Assembly (NCBI GenBank): GCA_036275295.1
Contig: DASUEB010000042.1
Span: forward strand, 1 to 24,026
Length of the DNA: 24,026 nt
Direction of reading: 5' to 3'
Source: DASUEB01 sp036275295
GTDB taxonomy: Bacteria > Bacteroidota > Bacteroidia > Flavobacteriales_D > Luteibaculaceae
How positions within the stretch are numbered: the first letter of the stretch is position 1; the number at the start of each line of letters is the position of its first letter. Shown here one piece after another: positions 1-7,848 of the stretch. The position numbers and the translations under genes were made by a program. The notes under the pieces are model-generated. The model was not told the origin of the DNA, did no database searches, and saw only the letters and a program-made list of their open reading frames with translations.

Positions 1-617
1 AAATAGCAATCATTGGCACTGGGAACGTAGGGGGTGCATTGGCAACGGCTTGGTCGAAAGCCGGACATGAGATCTATTTGGGAGTGCGAGATATCCACTC
101 TTTCAAAGGGAGAGAATTGCTGAATAATCCATCTACCCAAGTCATGGATGTAATCAGCGCAGTTCGATCAGCAGAGGTCGTATTGTTGAGCACACCGGCA
201 CCTATGGCTGTAGAAGTCGCCAAATCGCTGGGAGACACAACGGGAAAGGTCATCATCGACACCATGAACATCGTAATGCGACGAGGCCCAGAGGGTTATA
301 CCCAAACCACACAGGCTATTCTAGACAACACCCTTACTCGCGATGTGGTTAAATGCTTCAATACCACCGGATTTAACAACATGCAGAACCCCGTGTACGG
401 TGATGTAGCCATCGATGCATTTGTAGCTGGCGATAGCAAGTTGGGCAAAGAAATCGCAAGTAAATTGGCCATCGATGCGGGTTTTGCCGCCTGTTACGAC
501 ATAGGCGGGAACGACAAATTTGAATTGATGGAGCAATTCGCTTGGTTTTGGATCAACTTGGCCATGATGCAGGGTCAAGGCCGCGAGATCGCTTTTAAGC
601 TCTTGAAGCGCGCCTAA
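1..617 (+). CDS. NAD(P)-binding F420-reductase-like oxidoreductase, 5'-truncated
   Basis: This is the 3' part of a gene whose start lies outside the window. The frame is open from base 3, and the first visible residues read IAIIGTGNVGGALATAW, the glycine-rich GxGxxG loop of an N-terminal Rossmann fold that binds NAD(P). Only a few residues should therefore be missing. The remaining ~200 residues fit the F420-dependent NADP reductase / pyrroline-5-carboxylate-reductase-like family (beta strand VVLLSTPAPM, then VIIDTMNIV, then the conserved KCFNTTGFNNM stretch). An internal TTG at 39 could be mistaken for the start, but it would cut through the Rossmann loop. Members of this phylum are not known to make F420, so the name should not be read as a substrate; the real electron partner is unknown. 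The gene converges with purT, and no strong terminator is visible between them. Confidence 0.85.
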   Translation, partial: IAIIGTGNVGGALATAWSKAGHEIYLGVRDIHSFKGRELLNNPSTQVMDVISAVRSAEVVLLSTPAPMAVEVAKSLGDTTGKVIIDTMNIVMRRGPEGYTQTTQAILDNTLTRDVVKCFNTTGFNNMQNPVYGDVAIDAFVAGDSKLGKEIASKLAIDAGFAACYDIGGNDKFELMEQFAWFWINLAMMQGQGREIAFKLLKRA

Positions 618-764
618 AGCCCCTTTATCACTATACCCGGTCATAGCGTGCCAAACAACCGAATGCCATGCCAAGGATCTAACAACTTACTCCCCACTAC
701 CCATGCCAGGGTCTTCATGAAATTACCACGGTTGGCCAGACCAACGGGAATGGGTCAATCACGG

Positions 765-1946
765 TTAGTCGGGGTAGTTGAGTTTTATCAACTGGGTAAG
801 CCGAACAGCGTCGGCCACGGCCTGATCTATGGGGGTATTCAAGGGGTAGGTTGAGAGTACTACCGCCATTCTTCGAAAAGGTCGTGTGGTGGGTTTGCCA
901 AAAATTCGGATATCCGAGTGAGGCTGCGTGAGCATATCAATGACACCTTCAAATACCGGTGGTGCCTGCGAGGCACGGTCGGCCAACACAGCCACGCTCA
1001 CACCCATTCGGCTAGTTTCAATGAGGGGTATAGGCAATTGCAAAATGGCTCTGGCGTGCAGATCAAATTCCGATAGATTTTGATTTCCACTGAGGGTAAC
1101 CATTCCCGTATCGTGAGGTCGAGGCGATAATTCAGAGAAATACACCTCATTTCCCTTTACGAAGAATTCAACTCCCCAAATACCTGCGCCCCCCAAGGCC
1201 TCGGTGATCTGACCCGCCATTTCCCGGGCTTTGGCTTCTACCGCTGCGGCTACGGGAGCAGGTTGCCAACTCTCCCGATAATCGCCTCTTTCCTGTCGGT
1301 GGCCAATGGGCGCACAGAATTGGGTGGGGTATTGGGCCTGGGTAACGGTAAGCAGCGTGATTTCGTAGTCAAAGGGAATAAATTCCTCCACGATTACCTC
1401 TTTCAGGTCACCTCTACTCCCTTCCATGGCATACTGAAAAGCGCTTATGACATCCTCTTCTTTTCTCACCACACTTTGCCCCTTTCCCGAAGAAGACATA
1501 AGCGGCTTCACGACACATGGGAATCCCAACTTTTGGACGGCGTCGCGAAATGCTTCCACCGAGGAGGCGTAGAAATAACGCGCTGTTTTGAGTCCTAATT
1601 CAACAGCCGCCAGATCGCGTATGAGCTTGCGATTCATGGTAAAATTGGCTGCCTTAGCACTCGGAACGACTGGAAAACCGCGTTTTTCATAGTCGTAAAA
1701 TCGCTCGGTTCTGATGGCCTCAACCTCAGGAACAATGAGTTTAGGTTGGTGTTTTTCAATGACCCTATCAAGGGCATCACCATCGAGCATGTCAAAGACC
1801 TCAAACTCATCAGCCACCTGCATGGCCGGTGCTCCAGCGTACGAATCGCACGCTACAACGTGTTGACCGAGTCGCTTCAGTGAAATGACCAACTCTTTAC
1901 CCAACTCACCCGAACCGAGTAAAACGATTTTATAGTTATTGCTCAT
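765..1946 (-). CDS. purT: Formate-dependent phosphoribosylglycinamide formyltransferase (GAR transformylase 2)
   Basis: The product is an ATP-grasp enzyme that uses formate and ATP to formylate 5'-phosphoribosylglycinamide (GAR), the third step of purine synthesis, without needing formyl-tetrahydrofolate. At 393 residues it has the usual PurT length. An N-terminal nucleotide-binding-like region begins with GSGELGKEL (11-19). EVEAIRTE (74-81) follows in the GAR-binding part, then the ATP-grasp lysine and loop KPLMSSSGKGQS (147-158), and the very characteristic SELSPRPHDTGMVTLS (271-286) with metal and nucleotide ligands. The ATG start at 1946 gives a complete N-terminus. The gene stands alone, with no other purine gene in the window, and is divergent from the YggS gene with a 66-base gap. 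No purine riboswitch or operator is evident there. Confidence 0.97.
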   Translation of the reverse strand: MSNNYKIVLLGSGELGKELVISLKRLGQHVVACDSYAGAPAMQVADEFEVFDMLDGDALDRVIEKHQPKLIVPEVEAIRTERFYDYEKRGFPVVPSAKAANFTMNRKLIRDLAAVELGLKTARYFYASSVEAFRDAVQKLGFPCVVKPLMSSSGKGQSVVRKEEDVISAFQYAMEGSRGDLKEVIVEEFIPFDYEITLLTVTQAQYPTQFCAPIGHRQERGDYRESWQPAPVAAAVEAKAREMAGQITEALGGAGIWGVEFFVKGNEVYFSELSPRPHDTGMVTLSGNQNLSEFDLHARAILQLPIPLIETSRMGVSVAVLADRASQAPPVFEGVIDMLTQPHSDIRIFGKPTTRPFRRMAVVLSTYPLNTPIDQAVADAVRLTQLIKLNYPD

Positions 1947-1996
1947 GGAATACCAATAGATTTTGGCACCAACTTAATTCTTTATTCTGAAAAACG

Positions 1997-2012
1997 TAAA
2001 CTTGCATCGAAT
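1997..2012 (+). promoter_or_regulatory. Possible -7 promoter box just before the YggS gene
   Basis: TAAACTTG (1997-2004) differs by one base from the Bacteroidota -7 consensus TAnnTTTG and ends 8 bases before the ATG at 2013. No good -33 TTTG is found at the usual distance, so support is limited. If it is real, the mRNA leader would be only a few bases long. Confidence 0.35.
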
Positions 2013-2720
2013 ATGACGGTTTCCGAGAATCTACAGGTTATTATCAGCAGTCTTCCCGCGGGTGTTACCCTGGTTGCCGTAAGCAAATTACAGCCCCAAT
2101 CGGCCATCATGGAGGCCTACGGTGCCGGACACTTCGATTTTGGAGAAAATTACATCCAGGAATTACGCGACAAGCAGCTCTCACTTCCCTCCGACATTCG
2201 ATGGCATTTCATAGGGCACTTGCAGAGCAACAAGGTAAAATACATCGCGCCATTCGTGCACCTCATTCACGGAGTGGATAGCCCGAAATTATTTAGAGAA
2301 ATAGAAAAACAAGGACAAAAAATCGGTCGGTGTATCGATGTGCTTTTGCAGGTTCACATCAGTGAGGAAGATACCAAATTTGGATTTTCTGAGTCTGAGT
2401 TGCTTGACTTCATCGATCAAATCAAAGAGCATCCCCTACAATTTGTTCGAATTAAGGGGCTTATGGGCATGGCCAGTTTTACCGAACGCGAAGACCAAAT
2501 CCGATCGGAAATGAAACAATTATCCTCACTTTACCATCAGTTAGGAAATCAGTACGGTGGGAAAACATTTGGTCAAGTGCTCTATCCGTATTTGGAAATG
2601 AGCATCCTTTCGATGGGCATGTCTGGCGACTACCCCTTAGCCTTGGAATACGGTTCGAATTTAATCCGAGTTGGCAGCGCCATTTTTGGAGCAAGGCCAC
2701 CCAAACCATCCTCTACATGA
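2013..2720 (+). CDS. yggS: YggS/PLPBP-family pyridoxal-phosphate homeostasis protein
   Basis: This is a cytoplasmic PLP-binding protein with a single alanine-racemase-like TIM barrel. The family has no known catalytic activity; it buffers PLP and affects amino-acid and keto-acid balance. All family hallmarks are present: the PLP lysine in VAVSK (K25), FGENYIQE (43-50), WHFIGHLQSNK (64-74), KGLMGMA (148-154), LSMGMSGD (199-206) and IRVGSAIFG (218-226), which bind the cofactor ring and phosphate. The length of 235 residues is normal. The last bases overlap the start of the amino-acid permease by the four bases ATGA, so the two are probably translationally coupled. The pairing makes sense because YggS loss typically disturbs amino-acid pools. 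The ATG start at 2013 is the first possible one and keeps the family N-terminus. Confidence 0.96.
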   Translation: MTVSENLQVIISSLPAGVTLVAVSKLQPQSAIMEAYGAGHFDFGENYIQELRDKQLSLPSDIRWHFIGHLQSNKVKYIAPFVHLIHGVDSPKLFREIEKQGQKIGRCIDVLLQVHISEEDTKFGFSESELLDFIDQIKEHPLQFVRIKGLMGMASFTEREDQIRSEMKQLSSLYHQLGNQYGGKTFGQVLYPYLEMSILSMGMSGDYPLALEYGSNLIRVGSAIFGARPPKPSST

Positions 2721-4360
2721 TCAAACAATTAATGCGCAAGAAAAGCGCTTCAGAGGCTCTTCCCGATGGACATGGCCACGAAGGATTGTTGAAACGCTCA
2801 TTGGGCGTTCGCGACTTAACCGCGTTTGGCATTGCAGCCATCATAGGAGCTGGAAGCTTCAGCAGCATGGGTCAGGCTTGTTATAGCGGCGGACCGGCGG
2901 TAATTCTATTGTTCATCATATGCGCCATTGCATGCGGCTTTACGGCACTGTGTTACGCTGAATTTGCCTCACGTGTTCCTACGGCCGGTTCGGCCTACAC
3001 CTATGCGTATATCTCGTTTGGCGAGCTTTTTGCATGGATTATTGGTTGGGCTTTGTTGATGGAATATTCCATTGGTAACATATACGTGGCCTTCTCATGG
3101 AGCGGGTACTTTACCAATCTGTTGGAAGCTGCCCATTTACACTTGCCCGAATGGCTGACCATCAACTACAGCTCTGCAAAACAGGCCTCTCTTTCTCAAA
3201 CGGCCGGCGAAGGTTTACTTGCGTGGCAGCAAGCACCCATGTTAGGATCCCTGCGCATCATCTTCGATTTGCCTGCCGTAGTAATTAATATCATTATTAC
3301 CGCCCTGGTTTATGTTGGAGTTAGCGAATCAAAAAAAGTGAGCAACCTGATGGTGGTGATCAAATTGGCCATTATAGCATTGGTTATCGCGGTAGGAGCT
3401 TTTTACATCGACATCGACAACTGGACTCCGTTCATGCCTAATGGCTTCAATGGAGTAATGGGCGGAGTAGCAGCTGTTTTCTTTGCCTACATTGGGTTTG
3501 ACGCTGTCTCTACTTTAGCCGAAGAAAGCAAAGATCCCCAGCGCGACTTGCCAAGGGGTATGATTGGATCGTTGGTGATCTGTACGGTTGCCTATATATT
3601 GCTTTCGCTGGTTCTTACGGGCATGGTGAGCTACAGTCAGCTCAATGTAAGCGACCCTCTCGCAGAGGTTTTTGCCATGAAAGGGGTTAAATGGATGCTT
3701 TATGTAGTCTCTATAGCGGCTGTTGTTGCCATGACCAGTGTGATTCTGGTATTTCAGATGGGGCAGCCGCGTATTTGGATGAGCATGAGTCGCGACGGCT
3801 TGTTGCCAAAAGCTTTTTCCAAGATTCACCCCAAGTACAAAACTCCGGGGTTCGCCACCATTGTCACCGGTTTAGTAGTGGGTGTACCCTTGCTCTTTAC
3901 CAACGAAAATTTTGTACTCGACTTTACCAGCATTGGCACCTTATTTGCGTTTATCATGGTAAATGGCGGGGTATTGATGCTACCGCCCAAGAGCCCCGAA
4001 GAGCGCACAGGACGGTTTAATCTTCCTTACATCAACGGTAAAATTTGGGTTCCTGCCGCTACGCTGCTCATTTGGATTTGGATATCGGTTTACCAACCCA
4101 CTTATTTCACCGATATCTTGAGCTATACCAAAGCCGAGCACTTCACCCTGAGCATATTTTACGTGATATGGGTCGTATTAGCCGTGTTCAGTTGGTTGAG
4201 AAACTTGTCGCTTATCCCCATGTTGGGGCTTTTATCGTGTTTGTACCTGCTTACCGGCATGGCGCCCAGCAATTGGATGTGGTTTGGCGTTTGGTTGGTA
4301 ATTGGGTTAGTGGTCTACTTCTCTTATGGGTATAGAAAATCGAGTCTAAGTCCGAAGTAA
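2717..4360 (+). CDS. APC-superfamily amino-acid permease (cationic amino-acid transporter type)
   Basis: The product is an inner-membrane amino-acid transporter of the APC superfamily, 547 residues long with about 12-14 hydrophobic segments. After a charged cytoplasmic N-terminus (1-30), the first membrane segment carries FGIAAIIGAGSFSSMG (37-52), the broken helix that contacts the substrate's amino and carboxyl groups in this superfamily. Next comes CYAEFASRVPTAGSAYTYAY, a family signature of the second and third segments. FFAYIGFDAVSTLAEESKDPQRDLPRG in the middle is the typical segment-6 region and cytoplasmic loop. The substrate cannot be read from the sequence. In the substrate helix, Ser replaces the Ile usually found in GAGIF. 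The ATG lies inside the YggS stop (ATGA), indicating one operon. Confidence 0.93.
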   Translation: MIKQLMRKKSASEALPDGHGHEGLLKRSLGVRDLTAFGIAAIIGAGSFSSMGQACYSGGPAVILLFIICAIACGFTALCYAEFASRVPTAGSAYTYAYISFGELFAWIIGWALLMEYSIGNIYVAFSWSGYFTNLLEAAHLHLPEWLTINYSSAKQASLSQTAGEGLLAWQQAPMLGSLRIIFDLPAVVINIIITALVYVGVSESKKVSNLMVVIKLAIIALVIAVGAFYIDIDNWTPFMPNGFNGVMGGVAAVFFAYIGFDAVSTLAEESKDPQRDLPRGMIGSLVICTVAYILLSLVLTGMVSYSQLNVSDPLAEVFAMKGVKWMLYVVSIAAVVAMTSVILVFQMGQPRIWMSMSRDGLLPKAFSKIHPKYKTPGFATIVTGLVVGVPLLFTNENFVLDFTSIGTLFAFIMVNGGVLMLPPKSPEERTGRFNLPYINGKIWVPAATLLIWIWISVYQPTYFTDILSYTKAEHFTLSIFYVIWVVLAVFSWLRNLSLIPMLGLLSCLYLLTGMAPSNWMWFGVWLVIGLVVYFSYGYRKSSLSPK

Positions 4361-4490
4361 ACGTCCGTACAGGACCACATAGAGGGCTTGGGTCTATTGC
4401 ATTTTCCGTCTTTCCACCGTTACCAACAGAATTAACAATGATTGCCCTATTAAGTCAACAGCACACCGCACAAAGCGGGTAATAAGGCAC

Positions 4491-5873
4491 CTACCTAACG
4501 ACCGTTAATCGGGATGAATAATGCGTTGACCCGTCAGAAAAGGTCAGCGTATAAACACCGCATTCCAAGTCCTGAATAGGAATGATTTGACCCGGCTCAG
4601 CGATTTTAAATGTTTTAACCTTCGATCCCAATAGATCCCAGATGATCAATTCTCCAACGCCATCTATTCCGAGGGAAACATAATCGCCAGCTGTTGGATT
4701 AGGGTAAACCGGTAATGGTAGCTTTGGAAGGGCCGAATTGATTCCGATATTACCCGCAAAGCGCATCACAGATGCCTTGCTGGATTGAGATAAATCCTCA
4801 AATGCCACCACGGGGTCACCTTGCTGATTAATGGTTAAGCTGGTGTTGTAAGCCCCAGAGGGAGTGAATGACGGTGCTCCCACATCAACCCAGTTTGTGC
4901 CATTGAATTTTCGGACGGTGGCGCGATCGTTGTTTGAGCGATCCTGATACACCACGTAGGGTTCGTTGAGTGAATTGAAAGCGAGGCCAGTAAAATAGGC
5001 TTGTCCATCTGAAAAGCCTGGGTTTCCCACAGCAACCCATTCGGTTCCATTAAATTTAACAACGCTGGTCTTGAGTTGACTGGCATAGTCTTGAAAAGCG
5101 ACATACGGCTCACCGGATCCGCTGATTGCGAATGATATAAAGGCTATGGGCGCAGAGGTAAATCCGGCGGCCCCAACAAGCTCCCAGGTGGTCCCGTTCC
5201 ATTTTTTAACCGTCAGTTTATCTGATAAACCAGCGTCGCCATAGGCTACATACAGATCACCATTGGGCGCTGAGGCGATGCGCGAACCAATTACGGCTCC
5301 TTCTGAAAAGCCCTCGGGCCCTACCACCTCCCAGCTAACACCGTTGAATTTCATCACCGTAATCTTTCTGGAATTCGACTCGTCGGAAAAGGCAATATGG
5401 GGTGTGCCATTGCCATCAAAGGCCAAAGATGTAGACAACACAACACCGGATGTAAATCCCTTGTTTCCGACGGGTGCCCAAGTTCCATTGCTCCAACGCA
5501 TAACGGTAGCTTTAAACGAATTGCCCCAGTCAATATATGCTACGTATGGTTCGCCTGCTGCACTCACAGCGGTAGATATCTCGTAAGCATCGGCATCAGA
5601 AAATCCCGCGGTGCCTAATACAGACCACGAGGATCCATTGAATTTAGAGACCGATGCTTTGCGTGATTGCGTAAAATCCTGATAAGCCACGTAAAGCGAA
5701 CCCTCAGCATCAGTAACAATGGGAGCAACTAACGCTTTGCCGGTGGTGAATCCTGCCGAACCCACATTCACCCACTGAGCAACGGTGGTCAAACTGAATA
5801 AAAACAACAAAAGGGTTGTGCCATACCTAGAACGGAAAAGCACAGTCGCAAGGGAAATTCTTCTTAAATTCAT
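4491..5873 (-). CDS. Secreted seven-repeat beta-propeller protein with T9SS type A sorting domain
   Basis: This exported protein has a signal peptide (about 1-33, hydrophobic core LLLFLFSLTTVA). Seven consecutive repeats follow, then a C-terminal type IX secretion sorting domain (about 388-460) that begins with VYPNP and has the pattern GVYTLTF near the end. Each repeat opens with W-x-x-V/L-G-x-x-x-F-[ST] and ends with K-x-[ST]-V-x-[KR]-[FW]-x-G. The opening tryptophans are at residues 34, 83, 132, 181, 230, 279 and 328, an exact 49-residue period without any insertion or deletion. Seven blades of this size suggest a closed seven-bladed propeller displayed on the cell surface or released. The ligand or enzyme activity is unknown, and no catalytic motif is seen. 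A promoter candidate lies upstream at 5920-5951. The gene converges with the permease. Confidence 0.9.
   Translation of the reverse strand: MNLRRISLATVLFRSRYGTTLLLFLFSLTTVAQWVNVGSAGFTTGKALVAPIVTDAEGSLYVAYQDFTQSRKASVSKFNGSSWSVLGTAGFSDADAYEISTAVSAAGEPYVAYIDWGNSFKATVMRWSNGTWAPVGNKGFTSGVVLSTSLAFDGNGTPHIAFSDESNSRKITVMKFNGVSWEVVGPEGFSEGAVIGSRIASAPNGDLYVAYGDAGLSDKLTVKKWNGTTWELVGAAGFTSAPIAFISFAISGSGEPYVAFQDYASQLKTSVVKFNGTEWVAVGNPGFSDGQAYFTGLAFNSLNEPYVVYQDRSNNDRATVRKFNGTNWVDVGAPSFTPSGAYNTSLTINQQGDPVVAFEDLSQSSKASVMRFAGNIGINSALPKLPLPVYPNPTAGDYVSLGIDGVGELIIWDLLGSKVKTFKIAEPGQIIPIQDLECGVYTLTFSDGSTHYSSRLTVVR
4746..5774 (-). repeat. Seven tandem 147-bp coding repeats (49 residues each)
   Basis: Within the propeller gene the seven blade-coding units have identical length: 147 bp x 7 = 1029 bp, residues 34-376. 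At DNA level the units are diverged rather than identical, and the regularity is clearest in protein (repeated tryptophan, VG, PYVAY-like and KFNG-like positions). Confidence 0.85.
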
Positions 5874-5919
5874 GAGCGGAGTGTTTATTAGCCTAGAGCA
5901 GAAACTGCTTCAAGCCGAG

Positions 5920-5951
5920 CCAATGTACTAAATATGACCCACATGCGCAAA
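5920..5951 (-). promoter_or_regulatory. Candidate promoter of the T9SS propeller gene
   Basis: Read on the minus strand, TTTG (5951-5948) is followed after 20 bases by TACATTGG (5927-5920). This matches the Bacteroidota -33 box and, with one mismatch, the -7 box TAnnTTTG, at an accepted spacing. The ATG is 46 bases further on. The rest of the gap between this gene and the lipoprotein gene (5952-6111) shows no gene or clear terminator. Confidence 0.45.
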
Positions 5952-6111
5952 TGACCCCCATGATGGTGAATCTAAACCGTAGATACCTCCAGAAGGGACA
6001 TTATTGGAACATTGCTTCTACAAACCAGGGTGAATTCAGGTCACACCCAATTTCCGAAATCGTTTTCCAACCTATAAAACTGCTGAAAGGACTTTTGCTT
6101 GCGGAATTTTT

Positions 6112-7053
6112 CTATTTCCAGTCGAAATCGATGATTAAATTCCCGTATTTCGTGGTATCGAGATTCTTGTCGACAGCACGCTGAAAAGGCTGATAATTGA
6201 GTCGGATAAACTTGGCAAAAGTTCCAAAAGGCTCGACACCGTACACCAAAGCTTGCTTGAGTTTACTGTTATACCTTGCGGTATTGAACTTAACCGATTT
6301 TTCTTTCACACTCACACGCAAAGATCCTTTGTCGAAAGCATAAAAAGTATTGTAAACTGCATTACCAGGGTCTTGCGCCAAAGCGAGTAAAATGTCTCCT
6401 TCCCCTGATATGGACAAACGGGCTGTGTTGGGTTGAGCCACTGGCTCGTCGAAAATCATCTCCTTAATCAGTCCTGTGCTTTTTTCCCATCGATACAATC
6501 GCGTGATATCGCCATTGGGGCGTTCCTCGGTAGCCAGATAGTAGTAATTTCCAGCTGGATCAAATGCTACTTGCTTTACTTCGGTAGCAGCGTTTAAAGG
6601 CAAGTTGGGAACAGTTAGTGAAGCAGAAGTAAATTTGATGCTGTCATTAATGAGCATGTACAAACTCACATCATTGGCGCCCAGCGGCCCAGCGATCCAA
6701 TCGTAGCAAGTAACACCAGCAAATTGAGGGTAACTGCGTATTGTATCACCAGTGAGTGCATTGATTACAATCGGATAACCATTTTGATGAATGTATGCAA
6801 TCTTTAATCCGTCGTGACTGATCCTGGGCATAAATTTGAGAACCGCCGAGTCTGTTGTCAGCCGAATGCTTCCTTTCTCAGCATCCCGATATAGGTAAAT
6901 ATCGTTATTTTTGATGAACGCTATATTGAGAATCGCGGGGTTGATCATCGCCTCAAAAGCATCTCGCTCCTCAGTGCTTAAGTAGAGTTCTTTCTCCGGT
7001 TGGCATGCCATAACACCTAGCACGGCGACAACAATCCAAAGTATTCTTTTCAT
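6112..7053 (-). CDS. Propeller-like lipoprotein of unknown function
   Basis: The product is a 313-residue lipoprotein. The N-terminus MKRILWIVVAVLGVMAC carries a lipobox ending at Cys17, followed by acidic residues. From about residue 45 the sequence resembles TolB/WD40-type propeller blades (IAFIKNNDIYLYR, then LKFMPRISHDGLKIAYIHQNG, later AFDPAGNYYYLATEE), but with few clear repeats and no catalytic motif. I do not recognise a named family. I chose the ATG at 7053; an in-frame TTG two codons earlier overlaps the upstream stop and would add only Met-Ser. The stop of the outer-membrane barrel gene lies 2 bases before this ATG, so the two are almost certainly co-translated, and their products may act together at the outer membrane (inference). 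Confidence 0.8.
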   Translation of the reverse strand: MKRILWIVVAVLGVMACQPEKELYLSTEERDAFEAMINPAILNIAFIKNNDIYLYRDAEKGSIRLTTDSAVLKFMPRISHDGLKIAYIHQNGYPIVINALTGDTIRSYPQFAGVTCYDWIAGPLGANDVSLYMLINDSIKFTSASLTVPNLPLNAATEVKQVAFDPAGNYYYLATEERPNGDITRLYRWEKSTGLIKEMIFDEPVAQPNTARLSISGEGDILLALAQDPGNAVYNTFYAFDKGSLRVSVKEKSVKFNTARYNSKLKQALVYGVEPFGTFAKFIRLNYQPFQRAVDKNLDTTKYGNLIIDFDWK

Positions 7054-7055
7054 GC

Positions 7056-7796
7056 TCAACGCGTTTTGAAATTGTAGAAAAATCCTACTCGAGGTGTGAA
7101 TGTTCCGAAAGAGCGTGTCAAATCGGGACTAACTGCAGTAATTATAGGATCGGCCTTTGCCGTTTCGAATATAAGTTGGTAAGACAGTTGGAGGAAGATG
7201 CCCATTTTATCGTTTACGCGGTAGCGAGCTGCCACGCCAGGTGAGAAAGCGATAAACTCACGTTTAACATCAAAGGTATTAAGGGTATCGAAAGTTGTTT
7301 CGGTGGCCTTAAATCCATAGCGGCCTACCGAAACACCTAAGAGCGGTCCAGCCTGCCAGCGAGTTTTGGATTTCACCCAAAGAGTTGCGATAAGCCCACC
7401 TCTAAATTGCTGGAAATTATCTAAACTGAGATAATTGTAGTCAATCAACCGGCTAACTTCCCGAACTGCCACAATTTGGGTATCGGCTCTTGGAGTATGA
7501 ATCGAAAAATTGAAAAAAAATGAAAATTCAGGCTCAAAAATAGCTTTGTAATTGTCAATGATAACTCCAGCGAAGTAGGCTACCGACACATCCGCAAAAG
7601 AGGGTTTGTACACGTTGTTGAGTCCTCCATTTATGATTGTGAATGGACTCACATCAATTGAAAATCCTTTGGCAGCGCGAGGTGGTATGTTTTTGTAGTA
7701 ATAATCGGGCAGGGTTTCTTGCGCCGATGCATGAAAAACAGTTAACAGAAGCACCAGCAAAAACGCGGCCCTACCGGCATTTTGTTTGACGGTCAT
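7056..7796 (-). CDS. Small outer-membrane beta-barrel protein (PorT-like)
   Basis: The 246-residue exported protein has a clear signal peptide (MTVKQNAGRAAFLLVLLLTVFHASA, cleaved before Gln-Glu). The mature part alternates hydrophobic and polar residues in short strands (FSIDVSPFTIINGG, AIFEPEFSFFFNFSI, GPLLGVSVGRYGF, FSPGVAARYRVN, MGIFLQLSYQLIF) and ends RVGFFYNFKTR, as expected for an 8- to 10-stranded outer-membrane barrel. It resembles the broad PorT / 'outer membrane protein beta-barrel' families of Bacteroidota, but I cannot assign a function. It is the first gene of a two-gene operon with the lipoprotein immediately downstream, and has a good promoter box 13 bases before the ATG. Confidence 0.8.
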   Translation of the reverse strand: MTVKQNAGRAAFLLVLLLTVFHASAQETLPDYYYKNIPPRAAKGFSIDVSPFTIINGGLNNVYKPSFADVSVAYFAGVIIDNYKAIFEPEFSFFFNFSIHTPRADTQIVAVREVSRLIDYNYLSLDNFQQFRGGLIATLWVKSKTRWQAGPLLGVSVGRYGFKATETTFDTLNTFDVKREFIAFSPGVAARYRVNDKMGIFLQLSYQLIFETAKADPIITAVSPDLTRSFGTFTPRVGFFYNFKTR

Positions 7797-7809
7797 AAAG
7801 GGTTTTTTT

Positions 7810-7838
7810 CAAAAATACAGAATCTAATCAATTGACAA
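7810..7838 (-). promoter_or_regulatory. Promoter of the barrel/lipoprotein operon
   Basis: On the minus strand TTG (7838-7836), 18 bases, then TATTTTTG (7817-7810) give a -33/-7 pair with a perfect TAnnTTTG box. Only 13 bases separate the box from the ATG at 7796, so the leader must be very short. Confidence 0.6.
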
Positions 7839-7848
7839 TGCAATTGAT
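7827..7848. repeat. Inverted repeat after lon, overlapping the next promoter
   Basis: ATCAATTG and CAATTGAT form perfect 8-base arms around the 6-base loop ACAATG, beginning at the lon stop codon. The hairpin is AT-rich and lacks a following T-run on the minus strand, so it is not a convincing intrinsic terminator. The -33 TTG of the downstream operon sits in the loop, so it could equally be an operator. Confidence 0.5.

Noticed and set aside
731..745. GTTGG/CCAAC hairpin between the F420-reductase-like gene and purT
   Set aside because: The stem has only 5 base pairs and no T-run, too weak to call a terminator.
5951..6184. 77-residue plus-strand frame in the gap before the lipoprotein gene
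   Set aside because: It has no recognisable domain, overlaps the end of the lipoprotein gene and has a composition unlike the real genes.
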